From Pseudofulvibacter geojedonensis (GTDB taxonomy: Bacteria; Bacteroidota; Bacteroidia; Flavobacteriales; Flavobacteriaceae), in contig NZ_JBHTJM010000009.1 of the NCBI RefSeq assembly GCF_042675745.1, forward strand, positions 124,001 to 188,000: a stretch of 64,000 nucleotides of DNA, given 5' to 3'. Positions 33,941-43,046 of the stretch are shown piece by piece; the first letter of the stretch is position 1, and every line of letters begins with the position of its first letter. The translations under genes were made by a program, and so were the position numbers. Under the pieces are notes generated by a model. It did not search any database. It was not told the origin of the DNA and saw only the letters and a list, made by a program, of their open reading frames with translations.

Positions 33941-35068
33941 TTAATTATTTGGTAATGGTGGCGGAACAGATCCTAACAACGATTGCAATTCTGGAACTGA
34001 ACTCAAAGCAGACCAATTAGCCATTCCTTGTTTCCAAACAAGTGTATCAGCAGCTATTGTTTTAGCCGCAAACAAACCACTTAAAGCCTCATAAGTAACA
34101 GGTCCTGCTTGTTGCCCATTTACTGCATAAAAATATTGTGTTTGAGTAGGTAATGGTGGTGGCATAGCTCCGTTACCTGCTGCTTGAGTGGTAGTCTGAG
34201 TTTGCTGATTAAACATACCGCCCATTTGTTGAGCCATAGCAAATCCCATTCCCATTCCCATTCCAGCACCTGCAGCACCAGATTCATTAGCAGCTGCTAC
34301 TTCTATAGCTTTTGCTGCCTTAAACTTGGTTAACTTATCTAAATCTAACTTATTTAGTCTACTGTATTCAAAAATCTCTTTCTTCAGCTCTTCTGGCATA
34401 GAAACATTTTCTATAAAGAACTTTTCTAAAGAAATACCAACAGAACTAAACTCAGGCTTCATTACCTCTAAGCAAGTGTCAGATAGCTCATTAGTGTTAG
34501 CTGCATATAATTCGATTGGCAAGTTAGCCTCACCTATTGTATCTGTAAAACGAGTAGAAATTAAACTCTTAAGATGCTCATTAATTTCATAATTGGTAAA
34601 ATGACTATCTGTACCAACTACATCTTTAATAAACATTCCTGCATCTTCTATTTTAAATGCATATGTACCAAAAGCTCTTACCTCAACAAATCCGAAACGA
34701 TCATCATTTAACGTAACTGGGTTTTTAGTCCCCCATTTTTCATCGGTAAATAAACGTGTATTCACAAAATACACCTCTGCTTTAAACGGACTATTGAAAC
34801 CGTACTTCCATCCTTTTAAAGTAGCTAATATTGGTAAGTTTTGAGTGTTTAATGTATAGGTTCCGGGGCTAAAAACATCAGCTAATTGTCCTTCATTAAT
34901 AAAAACAGCCATTTGTCCTTCTCGAACCACTAATTGAGCTCCGTTCTTTATTTCATTTTGGTATCGCTCAAATCGATGAACAATAGTATCATTGGTATTA
35001 TCTAGCCACTCTATTATATCAATAAATTCGTGACTTAACTTCTTTTTTATTTCGTCAAAAATTCCCAT
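33941..35068 (-). CDS. SPFH domain protein with C-terminal GYF_2 domain
   Basis: A 375-aa protein of the virion core protein-like SPFH family (B. subtilis YdjI type). The SPFH region spans about 25-250 (GAQLVVREGQMAVFINEGQLADVFSPGTYTLNTQNLPILATLKGWKYG region, RAFGTYAFKIEDAGMFI). A Gly/Ala/Met-rich linker (GAAGAGMGMGMGFAMAQQMGG) follows, then a GYF_2/DUF4339 domain at about 318-365 (QYFYAVNGQQAGPVTYEALSGLF, DTLVWKQGMANWSALSSVPEL). No transmembrane helix, so membrane binding is probably through a partner such as the neighbouring zinc-ribbon protein. The likely role is membrane organisation or envelope stress; inferred. Confidence 0.88.
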   Translation of the reverse strand: MGIFDEIKKKLSHEFIDIIEWLDNTNDTIVHRFERYQNEIKNGAQLVVREGQMAVFINEGQLADVFSPGTYTLNTQNLPILATLKGWKYGFNSPFKAEVYFVNTRLFTDEKWGTKNPVTLNDDRFGFVEVRAFGTYAFKIEDAGMFIKDVVGTDSHFTNYEINEHLKSLISTRFTDTIGEANLPIELYAANTNELSDTCLEVMKPEFSSVGISLEKFFIENVSMPEELKKEIFEYSRLNKLDLDKLTKFKAAKAIEVAAANESGAAGAGMGMGMGFAMAQQMGGMFNQQTQTTTQAAGNGAMPPPLPTQTQYFYAVNGQQAGPVTYEALSGLFAAKTIAADTLVWKQGMANWSALSSVPELQSLLGSVPPPLPNN

Positions 35069-35621
35069 TTAATAAATTTTAAATTGATTAATTATACTAT
35101 TTGGAGCTAACTTTTTGCTTATAAAATATTTCTTTTCTTCTTCTAATTCATTAAAAAAATGAAACCTTAGCAAAAACTAAGCTTGAATTTTGTAATTCTT
35201 ATAAGGAAAAAATATTCCATTTTCTATCTGCTAAAAAAAATCAACTACAAATAGTATTACAAGATAAGTAATCTTCTTCAATTTTTTGTTACAACAGAAA
35301 AACTACAATAAACTATGTCTAAATAATTAAAATCTTTATTTTCTAACAATACTCTTCTAAACCACTAGTTACAAGTGTTTTATTTTTGTAATCCTTTTCT
35401 TTGCTACTTTCAGTTTAACTAATATCTGTAACAGATAATCTACTTTTTTTCATTAGTCTATTAACTTTATATAGATTGCATCTGTAATTATAAATTAATC
35501 AAAAAAAAGCTATTTATATTAATGTTTACTCAACTCAACTTTAATATAATTACATTTTAAGTGTTTTTTTAGTTGTTTTTTTATGTTTTTATCAATTACT
35601 GTTTTGCCAAAAAAAGTAGTT
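35069..35621. other. AT-rich intergenic region, 553 bp
   Basis: No open frame or RNA gene is convincing here. I see a TATTTTTG (35381-35388) that fits the -7 consensus on the plus strand and a perfect 15-bp palindrome TATCTGT-A-ACAGATA at 35423-35437 that could be an operator. The three tandem secreted-protein genes start downstream, and the SPFH gene starts upstream on the other strand, so promoters for both should lie here. Confidence 0.5.
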
Positions 35622-36371
35622 ATGAAAAAGATCCTAATAATTTTACTATGTATCTCTTCGTATGTTTACTCTCAACAAGGTGTTGGGATAGGAACAACTA
35701 GCCCGCAACAAAAACTTCATTTATCTTCTAGTACTGGCAGTATGAGAGTAGAAAGTCTAAATGGTGTAAATAATACATTTAATGGTGGTGACGTAAATGG
35801 AGACACTAATTTAACCAATGACACTTTTCCGCTATATGTTAATGCAAACGGTGAATTCACCTTAGAATTCGTTCCTTTGTACAATAGCGAACATTCTGAT
35901 GCTTTAGATCATTCCGTATTACCAACAAGTGAAGTTACTCTCGACGCAAATGATGTTGATGGTATTCAGGTAGAAAAATTATTCACTTATACGGTTTCAG
36001 TTAACAGACAATCTATACTCGAAGTTAAATACAATTTAAGTTTTAAAACCTATCTAGATAGTGCTATGAATCCAATTACTGATTACCTAGCTAGAAGAAT
36101 AACCACATACTTTCAAGTGGATGGTGTTAGCACCAGAAAATATGGTCCTGCAGCTAAATGTTATACCAACCAATCAACTGCTGGTGTAGTAGGACCTCTT
36201 TACAATGTATGCACTGCTTACATAAACTTACCAGCTGCTGGCACCTATAATGTAAGCTTCTACGGAGAAGTATCAGGCGGAGTTAAAGCTGGAGGCCCCG
36301 GAACCAACTCTAAATCAACTCATGTAAAATTTGCAGTTGGAAATGATTCTTTATTATTCAGGCTACATTAA
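35622..36371 (+). CDS. Secreted VGIGTT-motif protein, paralogue 1
   Basis: A 249-aa secreted protein starting at the Met at 35622, which opens a clean signal peptide (MKKILIILLCISSYVYSQ); a longer frame begins at 35583. Right after the signal is QGVGIGTTSPQQKLHLSSS and MRVESLNGVNN, a motif frequent at the start of Bacteroidota surface and fibre-like proteins. The rest is beta-rich: RRITTYFQVDGVSTRKYG in the middle and LPAAGTYNVSFYGEVSGG near the end, shared in pattern with the next two genes. No enzyme motif. Function unknown; the gene family is a tandem triplication. Confidence 0.75.
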   Translation: MKKILIILLCISSYVYSQQGVGIGTTSPQQKLHLSSSTGSMRVESLNGVNNTFNGGDVNGDTNLTNDTFPLYVNANGEFTLEFVPLYNSEHSDALDHSVLPTSEVTLDANDVDGIQVEKLFTYTVSVNRQSILEVKYNLSFKTYLDSAMNPITDYLARRITTYFQVDGVSTRKYGPAAKCYTNQSTAGVVGPLYNVCTAYINLPAAGTYNVSFYGEVSGGVKAGGPGTNSKSTHVKFAVGNDSLLFRLH

Positions 36372-36408
36372 ACCAAAAAAAGTAATAATAACCCAATTTA
36401 ATTACTCT

Positions 36409-37170
36409 ATGAAAAAAATTACTCAACTTCTTTTTATACTATTTCCTACCCTTATTTTATCCCAAGTAGGAATAGGAACAACTAACCCAGACACAGAATT
36501 ACATATTGCAGGAACTAACTCTACAATAAGGATAGAAAGTCTAAATAGTTCAAATAACATTAACAATGATGGAATTAAATTAGCTCCAGTTTTTGTTGAT
36601 GGTAACGGTGATTTAACCCTTACACCTCCTAATGGAACAGGAGGAGAACCTCTTAACTTTTTATTAGACATACCTAATTTTATACCAGATAATCCACACT
36701 CTTTACCTTTTGATAGTGGTGTAGTTATTAATAATAACTCTACAGGAGAAACAAGCGTTGAAGGCTTTATTCATTCAGTTACGTTCACAGTCCCTCAGAC
36801 AGCAGTTGTGGAGGTTAAATATGGAGTTACCATTGTAATTACTGATGTAGATATGACCATCCCTGCTTTATCATATATAACAGATAATGAAGCAAGAACT
36901 ATTGAAACTTTCTTTTGTTTTGATATTAATAATGATGGACTAGATGTCATAGAAAAATCTAAACAATTTGGACAAAAAGCTCAATTTTATGCATCAAACT
37001 GGGGAGGATCTTTAGGATACCCTTACATGAATAGTCAGGGATATGCAACTTTACCACCTGGAACACATTCAATTCACTTCTTTGGAATCGTTAACGACTC
37101 AGCTACTTCATATACAAGTGTAGGATTTGGCGGAGCTACAGATTATTTAAAAATGCGTGTTTATAACTAA
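36409..37170 (+). CDS. Secreted VGIGTT-motif protein, paralogue 2
   Basis: A 253-aa secreted protein. I start at the Met at 36409 (signal peptide MKKITQLLFILFPTLILS-Q), which leaves a 37-nt gap after paralogue 1; the open frame extends further upstream into that gene. QVGIGTTNPDTELHIAG and IRIESLNSSNN follow the signal, as in its neighbours. The shared internal signature is NEARTIETFFCFDINNDG and the C-terminal one LPPGTHSIHFFGIVND. It carries no known catalytic motif. Divergence from its neighbours is high, so the duplication is old. Confidence 0.75.
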   Translation: MKKITQLLFILFPTLILSQVGIGTTNPDTELHIAGTNSTIRIESLNSSNNINNDGIKLAPVFVDGNGDLTLTPPNGTGGEPLNFLLDIPNFIPDNPHSLPFDSGVVINNNSTGETSVEGFIHSVTFTVPQTAVVEVKYGVTIVITDVDMTIPALSYITDNEARTIETFFCFDINNDGLDVIEKSKQFGQKAQFYASNWGGSLGYPYMNSQGYATLPPGTHSIHFFGIVNDSATSYTSVGFGGATDYLKMRVYN

Positions 37171-37180
37171 AGTAAAATAG

Positions 37181-38020
37181 ATGAAAAAAATTATATATAT
37201 AGCAAGTTTACTTCTTAGTGGAACAATATTTGCTCAAGTTGGAATAAATACTACTAATCCCCAACAAGAATTACATGTTGCTGGCTCAACTGAAGGAATA
37301 AAAGTTGAAGGGTTAAATACAATTAACAACGTTAATAATTTAGGCTATGGTTCCTCTACTAGAGTCTATGTAGATGCTGATGGAGATTTAACTTTGGCTA
37401 GCTCTTCCAGAAATGTTGAAATTTTATTCGATTCTGAAAATTACCTAATGGATGCTCCCACACCAGATAACCTAGTTAATCAGACTGGAGGTGGGTTTGG
37501 TTATACTGTTGCTGGTGTTCCACTTGCAGGAATTGCCGGATCATCATTTACCCTAACCAAACCAGCAATTATAGAAGTTAACTACTCTGTATCATGGCAG
37601 GTATACAAAACAGCAAGTGCAAGTGGTAGAATTGACGATGAACATGCAAGGATTATTCAAACAGGAATTTTCTTTAGAGATGCTGCCACAATGGCTCCTG
37701 TTATTATAGATGTAGATGGGAATAATATTAACGACGGACCTTGGTGTGTTGATGTAAATTCAGGAGGAACAATTTGCAATGAATGGGGAGGAATGCTAGG
37801 TATTAATGGTCAATTTTATAATAACAGTAATTCTAAAAACGGAGAGTATGCTAATTACCACAATACATCATCAGATTATGTTAAATTAAATCCTGGAACT
37901 TATGTAGCCTTTTTTGCTGCTCAATTAGCGGTAGGCGACACTGGTGGGACTGGTGCCGTAAAGATGCATTTAGGAACTGGTAATGACGATTTACAAATCA
38001 TTGCACATTACTACGATTAA
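37181..38020 (+). CDS. Secreted VGIGTT-motif protein, paralogue 3
   Basis: A 279-aa secreted protein with signal peptide MKKIIYIASLLLSGTIFA-Q followed by VGINTTNPQQELHVAG and IKVEGLNTINN. It shares the internal DEHARIIQTGIFFRD and the C-terminal LNPGTYVAFFAAQLAVGD with the two genes before it, and has an extra region with two cysteines (GPWCVDVNSGGTICNEWGG). It lies 10 nt after paralogue 2, so the three are one operon, ended by a strong terminator. Function unknown. Confidence 0.78.
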   Translation: MKKIIYIASLLLSGTIFAQVGINTTNPQQELHVAGSTEGIKVEGLNTINNVNNLGYGSSTRVYVDADGDLTLASSSRNVEILFDSENYLMDAPTPDNLVNQTGGGFGYTVAGVPLAGIAGSSFTLTKPAIIEVNYSVSWQVYKTASASGRIDDEHARIIQTGIFFRDAATMAPVIIDVDGNNINDGPWCVDVNSGGTICNEWGGMLGINGQFYNNSNSKNGEYANYHNTSSDYVKLNPGTYVAFFAAQLAVGDTGGTGAVKMHLGTGNDDLQIIAHYYD

Positions 38021-38043
38021 ACATAAAACCTAAAAAAAAAATT

Positions 38044-38080
38044 AAATGGCTTAAGTAAAAACATACTTAAGCCATTTTCT
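38044..38080 (+). terminator. Terminator of the three-paralogue operon
   Basis: A perfect 14-bp stem AAATGGCTTAAGTA (38044-38057) / TACTTAAGCCATTT (38064-38077) with a 6-nt loop and a short T-run. Confidence 0.85.
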
Positions 38081-38119
38081 TATATTTAGTACTACCAAAT
38101 CTTTAACCTATTTATAATT

Positions 38120-38491
38120 ATGAAAATTTTATTAAAAACCGTAGTCTTATTTCTACTAACTACAACCATTTTATTTGCACAAGAAAGCAACACCCCTAAC
38201 GATAATTTTATTTTAGTAAATGATGCTGGTTGCGCTAATTGCACCATTGAAAGATCAAAATCCTCTATGATGGAGATTAGAGTTTTTATTAGTAAAAATC
38301 ACGGCGATTTAAAGAGTTATAAGGTAAAAATACCTGGGCAAACAACAATTCAAGTAAATGGAAGTAAATCTAACTCTGCTTATAAAAAAGCCATTAGCCT
38401 AGCTAAATATGGAAGTAAAATTCAAATATTTGATTTAAAAACAACTAATGGCATTCTAAAATCTACTATAATAATTAAACTAACAAGATAA
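38120..38491 (+). CDS. Small secreted protein of unknown function
   Basis: A 123-aa protein with a signal peptide (MKILLKTVVLFLLTTTILFAQ) and a compact beta-rich mature part. Two cysteines close together (DAGCANCTIE) could form a disulfide or bind metal. The middle (GDLKSYKVKIPGQTTIQVNGSKSNSAYKKAISLAKYGSKIQIFD) looks like a small sandwich domain. I do not recognise the family. It has its own gap from the paralogue operon and is followed by a bidirectional terminator. Confidence 0.7.
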   Translation: MKILLKTVVLFLLTTTILFAQESNTPNDNFILVNDAGCANCTIERSKSSMMEIRVFISKNHGDLKSYKVKIPGQTTIQVNGSKSNSAYKKAISLAKYGSKIQIFDLKTTNGILKSTIIIKLTR

Positions 38492-38493
38492 AA

Positions 38494-38519
38494 AAAGCCC
38501 AAACAAATGTTTGGGCTTT
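38494..38519. terminator. Bidirectional terminator between the small secreted protein and sdhB
   Basis: The stem AAAGCCCAAACA / TGTTTGGGCTTT with a 2-nt loop lies between two convergent genes, with an A-run on the left serving the minus strand. Confidence 0.9.
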
Positions 38520-38542
38520 CTAATATATACTTAAGATTCTTC

Positions 38543-39298
38543 TTATCCTTTAAAACTAGCTTTTAAGAACTCAGAATTCATACGAGCAATGTTCTCTAAA
38601 GAAATTCCTTTAGGACATTCTACCTCACATGCTCCTGTGTTAGTACAGTTACCAAATCCTTCTTCATCCATTTGGTTAACCATATTTAATACACGTTCTG
38701 TAGCTTCTACTTGTCCTTGTGGTAATAAAGCATATTGAGATACTTTAGCTCCAACAAATAACATTGCAGAAGAATTTTTACAAGTTGCTACACAAGCACC
38801 ACAACCAATACAAGTTGCTGCATCCATAGCTTTATCTGCAGCTTCTTTAGCAATAGGTAACGCATTTGCATCCTGAGTATTACCAGAAGTGTTTACAGAG
38901 ATAAATCCACCTGCTTGCTGAATTCTTTCAAAAGAACTTCTATCAACAACTAAATCCTTAATTACAGGGAATGCTTTTGCTCTAAATGGCTCAATATAAA
39001 TTGTATCGCCATCGTTAAACATACGCATATGTAATTGACAAGTAGTAACTCCTCTATCTGGACCATGTGCTTCTCCATTAATATACATAGAACACATACC
39101 ACAGATACCTTCACGACAATCATGATCGAAAGCTACCGGCTCATCGCCTGCATTAATTAATTGTTCATTTAACACGTCCATCATTTCTAAGAAAGACATA
39201 TGCTCTGAAATATCGGTAACTTTATATTCAACAATCTGGCCTTTGTCTTGAGGCCCTTTTTGTCTCCAAATTTTTAACGTAAGATTCATGTTACTCAT
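38543..39298 (-). CDS. sdhB: Succinate dehydrogenase/fumarate reductase iron-sulfur subunit
   Basis: Electron-transfer subunit of complex II, at the cytoplasmic face of the inner membrane. The 251-aa protein has the [2Fe-2S] motif CREGICGMCSMYINGEAHGP near residue 60, a [4Fe-4S] motif CIGCGACVATCKN near 160 and a final cluster motif around CTNTGACEVECPKGI near 215. The arrangement resembles the B-type (Bacteroidota/Wolinella) enzymes. Start is uncertain between M1 and M4 (MSNMNLTLKI). It is 10 nt downstream of sdhA, last gene of sdhCAB. Confidence 0.96.
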   Translation of the reverse strand: MSNMNLTLKIWRQKGPQDKGQIVEYKVTDISEHMSFLEMMDVLNEQLINAGDEPVAFDHDCREGICGMCSMYINGEAHGPDRGVTTCQLHMRMFNDGDTIYIEPFRAKAFPVIKDLVVDRSSFERIQQAGGFISVNTSGNTQDANALPIAKEAADKAMDAATCIGCGACVATCKNSSAMLFVGAKVSQYALLPQGQVEATERVLNMVNQMDEEGFGNCTNTGACEVECPKGISLENIARMNSEFLKASFKG

Positions 39299-39308
39299 AT
39301 CTCTTTTC

Positions 39309-41324
39309 TTATTTGTATGAACGTTGTTTTAGTTCAATATCGTTAAACTCTAATTGTTCTTTATGTAAAACCGCATCTGCAGGTTCTCCTTTATATTCCC
39401 AAGCAGCTACGTAAGCAAAATTAGCATCGTCACGTAAAGCTTCTCCTTTTTGTGGACCATCTAATTCAACAGACTCTTCTCTAAAGTGACCTCCACAAGA
39501 TTCCGTTCTATTTAAAGCATCTTTTGCAAATAACTCTCCTAATTCTAGGAAATCTGCTACTCTACCTGCTTTTTCTAATTCTGGGTTCATTTCGTTAGCA
39601 TTCCCTGGAACTTTTACTTCTTTCCAGAACTCCTCACGAATGGCTTTAATTTCAGCCATTGCTTCTTTTAAACCTTTTTCGTTACGAGCCATACCTACTT
39701 TATCCCACATTACTTTCCCTAAACGTTTATGGAAGTAATCTACAGACTTAGTACCATTGTTATTAATAAAGAATTCTATTCTTTCTTTAACTGCTTTTTC
39801 AGCTTCATCAAATTCTACAGTATCAGTTGGTATTTTACCTGTTCTAATATCGTTAGATAAATAATCACCTATTGTATATGGCAATACAAAGTAACCATCT
39901 GCTAAACCTTGCATTAAAGCAGAAGCTCCTAAACGGTTCGCTCCGTGATCTGAGAAGTTAGCCTCTCCAATTGCATAACAACCTTCTATAGTCGTCATTA
40001 AGTTATAATCTACCCAAATACCTCCCATTGTATAGTGAGTTGCAGGATAAATCATCATTGGAGTTTTATAAGGGTTCTCATCTACAATTTTTTCATACAT
40101 CTGGAATAAGTTACCGTATTTTGCTTCCACAATAGCTTGTCCTAAATCGTATATTTTTTGATCAGATGGGTTCGAAATACCTTTTAATTTAGCTTGCTCT
40201 TTTCCGTAACGCTCTATAGCCGATTTAAAATCTAAATAAACCGCTTCTCCAGTTGCGTTAACTCCGTAACCTGCATCACAACGTTCTTTAGCTGCACGCG
40301 AAGCAACATCACGAGGTACTAAGTTACCAAATGCTGGATATCTTCTTTCTAAGTAATAATCTCTTTCATCTTCAGACAGATCGGTAGGTTTTTTACGACC
40401 TTCTCTAATTGCCATTACATCATCCATATTCTTAGGAACCCAAATACGTCCATCATTACGTAAAGACTCAGACATTAATGTTAATTTAGACTGATAATCT
40501 CCAGAACGTGGAATACATGTTGGGTGAATTTGTGTATAACAAGGGTTTGCAAAGTATGCTCCCTTTTTATGTATTTTCCATGCTGCTGTTGCATTAGATC
40601 CCATAGCATTGGTAGATAAGAAATAAACATTTCCATATCCTCCAGAAGCAATAACAACTGCATGAGCAGAATGTCTTTCTATTTCTCCTGTAACTAAGTT
40701 ACGAGCAATAATTCCACGAGCTTTTCCATCAACAATAACTACATCTAACATTTCGTGACGATTGAACATTTCAATCTTTCCACGAGCAATCTGACGGTTC
40801 ATTGCAGAATAAGCTCCTAATAATAATTGTTGACCTGTCTGACCTTTAGCGTAGAATGTACGAGATACTAATACCCCACCAAACGAACGGTTGTCTAATA
40901 ACCCACCATAGTCACGAGCAAAAGGAACTCCTTGTGCCACACACTGGTCAATAATATTTGCAGACACCTCAGCTAAACGGTGTACGTTAGCTTCTCGAGA
41001 ACGGTAATCTCCTCCTTTTACCGTATCGTAAAACAAACGGTAAGCAGAATCTCCATCTCCTTGGTAATTCTTAGCTGCATTAATACCCCCTTGAGCCGCA
41101 ATAGAGTGTGCTCTACGAGGTGAATCTTGATAAGCAAACGCTTTAACATTGTATCCTAACTCTGCTAAAGTAGCAGAAGCAGAACCACCTGCTAAACCAG
41201 TTCCTACAACAATAACATCAATTAAACGCTTGTTAGCAGGGTTTACTAAATCAATTTTGTCTTTGTAAGTAGTCCACTTATCTTTTAATGGACCTTTAGG
41301 TACTTTTGAATCTAAAATTGCCAT
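39309..41324 (-). CDS. sdhA: Succinate dehydrogenase/fumarate reductase flavoprotein subunit
   Basis: Catalytic subunit of complex II, oxidising succinate to fumarate with covalent FAD. The 671-aa protein shows the FAD-binding start DVIVVGTGLAGGSASATLAELGYNV, the flavinylation His in RRAHSIAAQGGINAAKNY, and the active-site segments ARDYGGLLDNRSFGG and HPTCIPRSGDYQSK. THYTMGGIWVDYN and the C-terminal LNRTESCGGHFREE are also typical. It is 12 nt downstream of sdhC and 10 nt upstream of sdhB. Confidence 0.98.
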   Translation of the reverse strand: MAILDSKVPKGPLKDKWTTYKDKIDLVNPANKRLIDVIVVGTGLAGGSASATLAELGYNVKAFAYQDSPRRAHSIAAQGGINAAKNYQGDGDSAYRLFYDTVKGGDYRSREANVHRLAEVSANIIDQCVAQGVPFARDYGGLLDNRSFGGVLVSRTFYAKGQTGQQLLLGAYSAMNRQIARGKIEMFNRHEMLDVVIVDGKARGIIARNLVTGEIERHSAHAVVIASGGYGNVYFLSTNAMGSNATAAWKIHKKGAYFANPCYTQIHPTCIPRSGDYQSKLTLMSESLRNDGRIWVPKNMDDVMAIREGRKKPTDLSEDERDYYLERRYPAFGNLVPRDVASRAAKERCDAGYGVNATGEAVYLDFKSAIERYGKEQAKLKGISNPSDQKIYDLGQAIVEAKYGNLFQMYEKIVDENPYKTPMMIYPATHYTMGGIWVDYNLMTTIEGCYAIGEANFSDHGANRLGASALMQGLADGYFVLPYTIGDYLSNDIRTGKIPTDTVEFDEAEKAVKERIEFFINNNGTKSVDYFHKRLGKVMWDKVGMARNEKGLKEAMAEIKAIREEFWKEVKVPGNANEMNPELEKAGRVADFLELGELFAKDALNRTESCGGHFREESVELDGPQKGEALRDDANFAYVAAWEYKGEPADAVLHKEQLEFNDIELKQRSYK

Positions 41325-41336
41325 ACTAATTGCGTA

Positions 41337-42014
41337 TTAATGATTTAAATGATGAAATAATGCAATAACAATAAATCCTAACGGAATTAAAATTGCATAT
41401 AATTTTCCAAAGGTTTTTAAACCGTTTGTATATTTATTATTCGCTCCCATAGATTGAAAAGCTGAATTAAATCCGTGTAATAAATGCATTGCTAAAAACA
41501 CAAAAGCACCAACATAAGCACCAACCCTTATTGGGCTTACAAACTTGTGTTGTAACTCATGGAAGTATCTGTACTCACCATTGTGCATTCCGGACCAGTC
41601 TCCTTGAATAAACTTTGTGTTGATTTCTGGAAACCAAAAATCTATAAAGTGCAATACAATAAAAGCTAAGATTGCTAAACCAGACCAGATCATATTTCTA
41701 CTCATCCAAGACGAGTTAGCTGCCCCATTGTTTTTAGCATACTTTACATTTTGAGCTGCTTTATTTTTTAATTCTAAAACAAACCCCATAACAAAGTGAA
41801 ATACAACACCAAAAATTAATATTGGTTGCATTACATATTGAACCAATGGGTTGGTTCCCATGAAATGAGATAATTCGTTAAAAGTTGCTCCGTTGTCTGG
41901 AAATATAGATGTTAAATTAATTGCAAAGTGTTGCAATAAGAAAAACATCAGGAAGAATGCAGAAAGCGCCATGGCAAACTTTCTTCCAATAGAAGATTTT
42001 AATAATCCGCTCAT
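41337..42014 (-). CDS. sdhC: Succinate dehydrogenase cytochrome b subunit
   Basis: Membrane anchor of a B-type complex II: one polypeptide of 225 aa with five hydrophobic helices and the His residues that bind two hemes (LLQHFAINL in helix I, FHFVMGFVLE in II, VLHFIDFWFP in III, AMHLLHGFNSAFQ in IV, FHHLNH at the end). It passes electrons from SdhB to menaquinone. It is the first gene of sdhCAB and has a near-consensus promoter directly upstream. Confidence 0.95.
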   Translation of the reverse strand: MSGLLKSSIGRKFAMALSAFFLMFFLLQHFAINLTSIFPDNGATFNELSHFMGTNPLVQYVMQPILIFGVVFHFVMGFVLELKNKAAQNVKYAKNNGAANSSWMSRNMIWSGLAILAFIVLHFIDFWFPEINTKFIQGDWSGMHNGEYRYFHELQHKFVSPIRVGAYVGAFVFLAMHLLHGFNSAFQSMGANNKYTNGLKTFGKLYAILIPLGFIVIALFHHLNH

Positions 42015-42043
42015 TGTTTTTTAGAGTTAGTTAAAAATTCTAG

Positions 42044-42074
42044 CAAATTTAATTTTAATAGGCTACTTAACAAA
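42044..42074 (-). promoter_or_regulatory. Promoter of sdhCAB
   Basis: On the minus strand TTTG (42074-42071) and TAAATTTG (42051-42044) are 19 nt apart, a full match to the Bacteroidota consensus, 30 nt before the sdhC start. Confidence 0.75.
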
Positions 42075-42155
42075 AAATTAAAGAGCTTTTATCACTTATT
42101 TAGAATGTATTTAAAATAAATAGTATTTATATTTAACCTTATTAAATACCAACTT

Positions 42156-43037
42156 GTGAAAATATACTTACTTTCTGTGAGTGGGAGACTTTACTCTACC
42201 CAACGATTGTTTAACGAAGCCTCTAGAAGAGGTCATTATATTAGAATTGTTGATCACACACAATGCTCTATTTTCTTTGACAAAGAAAAACCTAAAATAT
42301 TTTTTAACCGTGAAGATATAACTGGTCGTGCAGATGCAATTATACCTAGAATTGGAGCTTCTTTTACCGAACAGGGCGTTTCAATTGTAAACCAATTTGA
42401 AAAAAATGGTGTTTACAATATTGCTAATTCTACAGGCATTTTACGCTCCAGAAACAAATTGTTTACCATGCAACATATGGTTAAAAATAACATACCTATT
42501 CCTAAAACTTTATATTCTAAAAACAACAATACTTTAAAAGACCAACTGGATTTATTGACAGGAAATCAATATATTATTAAATTCCTCGAAGGTACTCATG
42601 GCTTGGGAGTTATGTTAGCAGAAAGTAAAAAATCGGCTATATCTATTATAGAAACTATGCAAAGCTTGAACAAACCTATTTTAATTCAAGAGTTTATAAA
42701 AGAATCTAAGGGAGAAGATATTCGAGCATATGTAGTAGGAGATAAAGTTGTAGCTAGTATAAAAAGAAGTTGTGGCGATAATGATTTTAGAAGTAATGTT
42801 CATAGAGGTGGATCAACTTCTGTTATAAAACTAACCGAAAAAGAACACGAAATTGCTGTAAAAACCGCCCAATGCTTAGGACTAGATGTTGCTGGAATAG
42901 ATTTGATTCGATCTAATGACGGTCCTTTAGTTATTGAAGCCAATTCATCAGCGGGTTTAGAAGGTATTGAAAAAGCCACTAAGGTGAATATAGCTGGGGA
43001 AATTATTAAATTGATTGAAAAGAAAGTACAAGGTTAA
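42156..43037 (+). CDS. RimK family alpha-L-glutamate ligase
   Basis: A 293-aa ATP-grasp ligase that adds glutamate or similar residues to a peptide or small-molecule acceptor. ATP-grasp landmarks are YIIKFLEGTHGLGVMLAES, LIQEFIKESKGEDIRAYVVGDKVVASIKR, LDVAGIDLIRS and VIEANSSAGLEGIEKATKVN (metal-binding Glu/Asn). The start is GTG at 42156 (GTG AAA ATA TAC). E. coli RimK modifies ribosomal protein S6, but here the acceptor is unknown. The next gene, an aspartoacylase-like hydrolase 9 nt downstream, could reverse or process the product (inference). Confidence 0.93.
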   Translation: MKIYLLSVSGRLYSTQRLFNEASRRGHYIRIVDHTQCSIFFDKEKPKIFFNREDITGRADAIIPRIGASFTEQGVSIVNQFEKNGVYNIANSTGILRSRNKLFTMQHMVKNNIPIPKTLYSKNNNTLKDQLDLLTGNQYIIKFLEGTHGLGVMLAESKKSAISIIETMQSLNKPILIQEFIKESKGEDIRAYVVGDKVVASIKRSCGDNDFRSNVHRGGSTSVIKLTEKEHEIAVKTAQCLGLDVAGIDLIRSNDGPLVIEANSSAGLEGIEKATKVNIAGEIIKLIEKKVQG

Positions 43038-43046
43038 CCAATAAAA

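Noticed and set aside
35622..38020. Prophage tail-fibre genes
   Set aside because: The VGIGTT motif also occurs in fibre proteins, but each protein has a signal peptide and no other phage gene is nearby.
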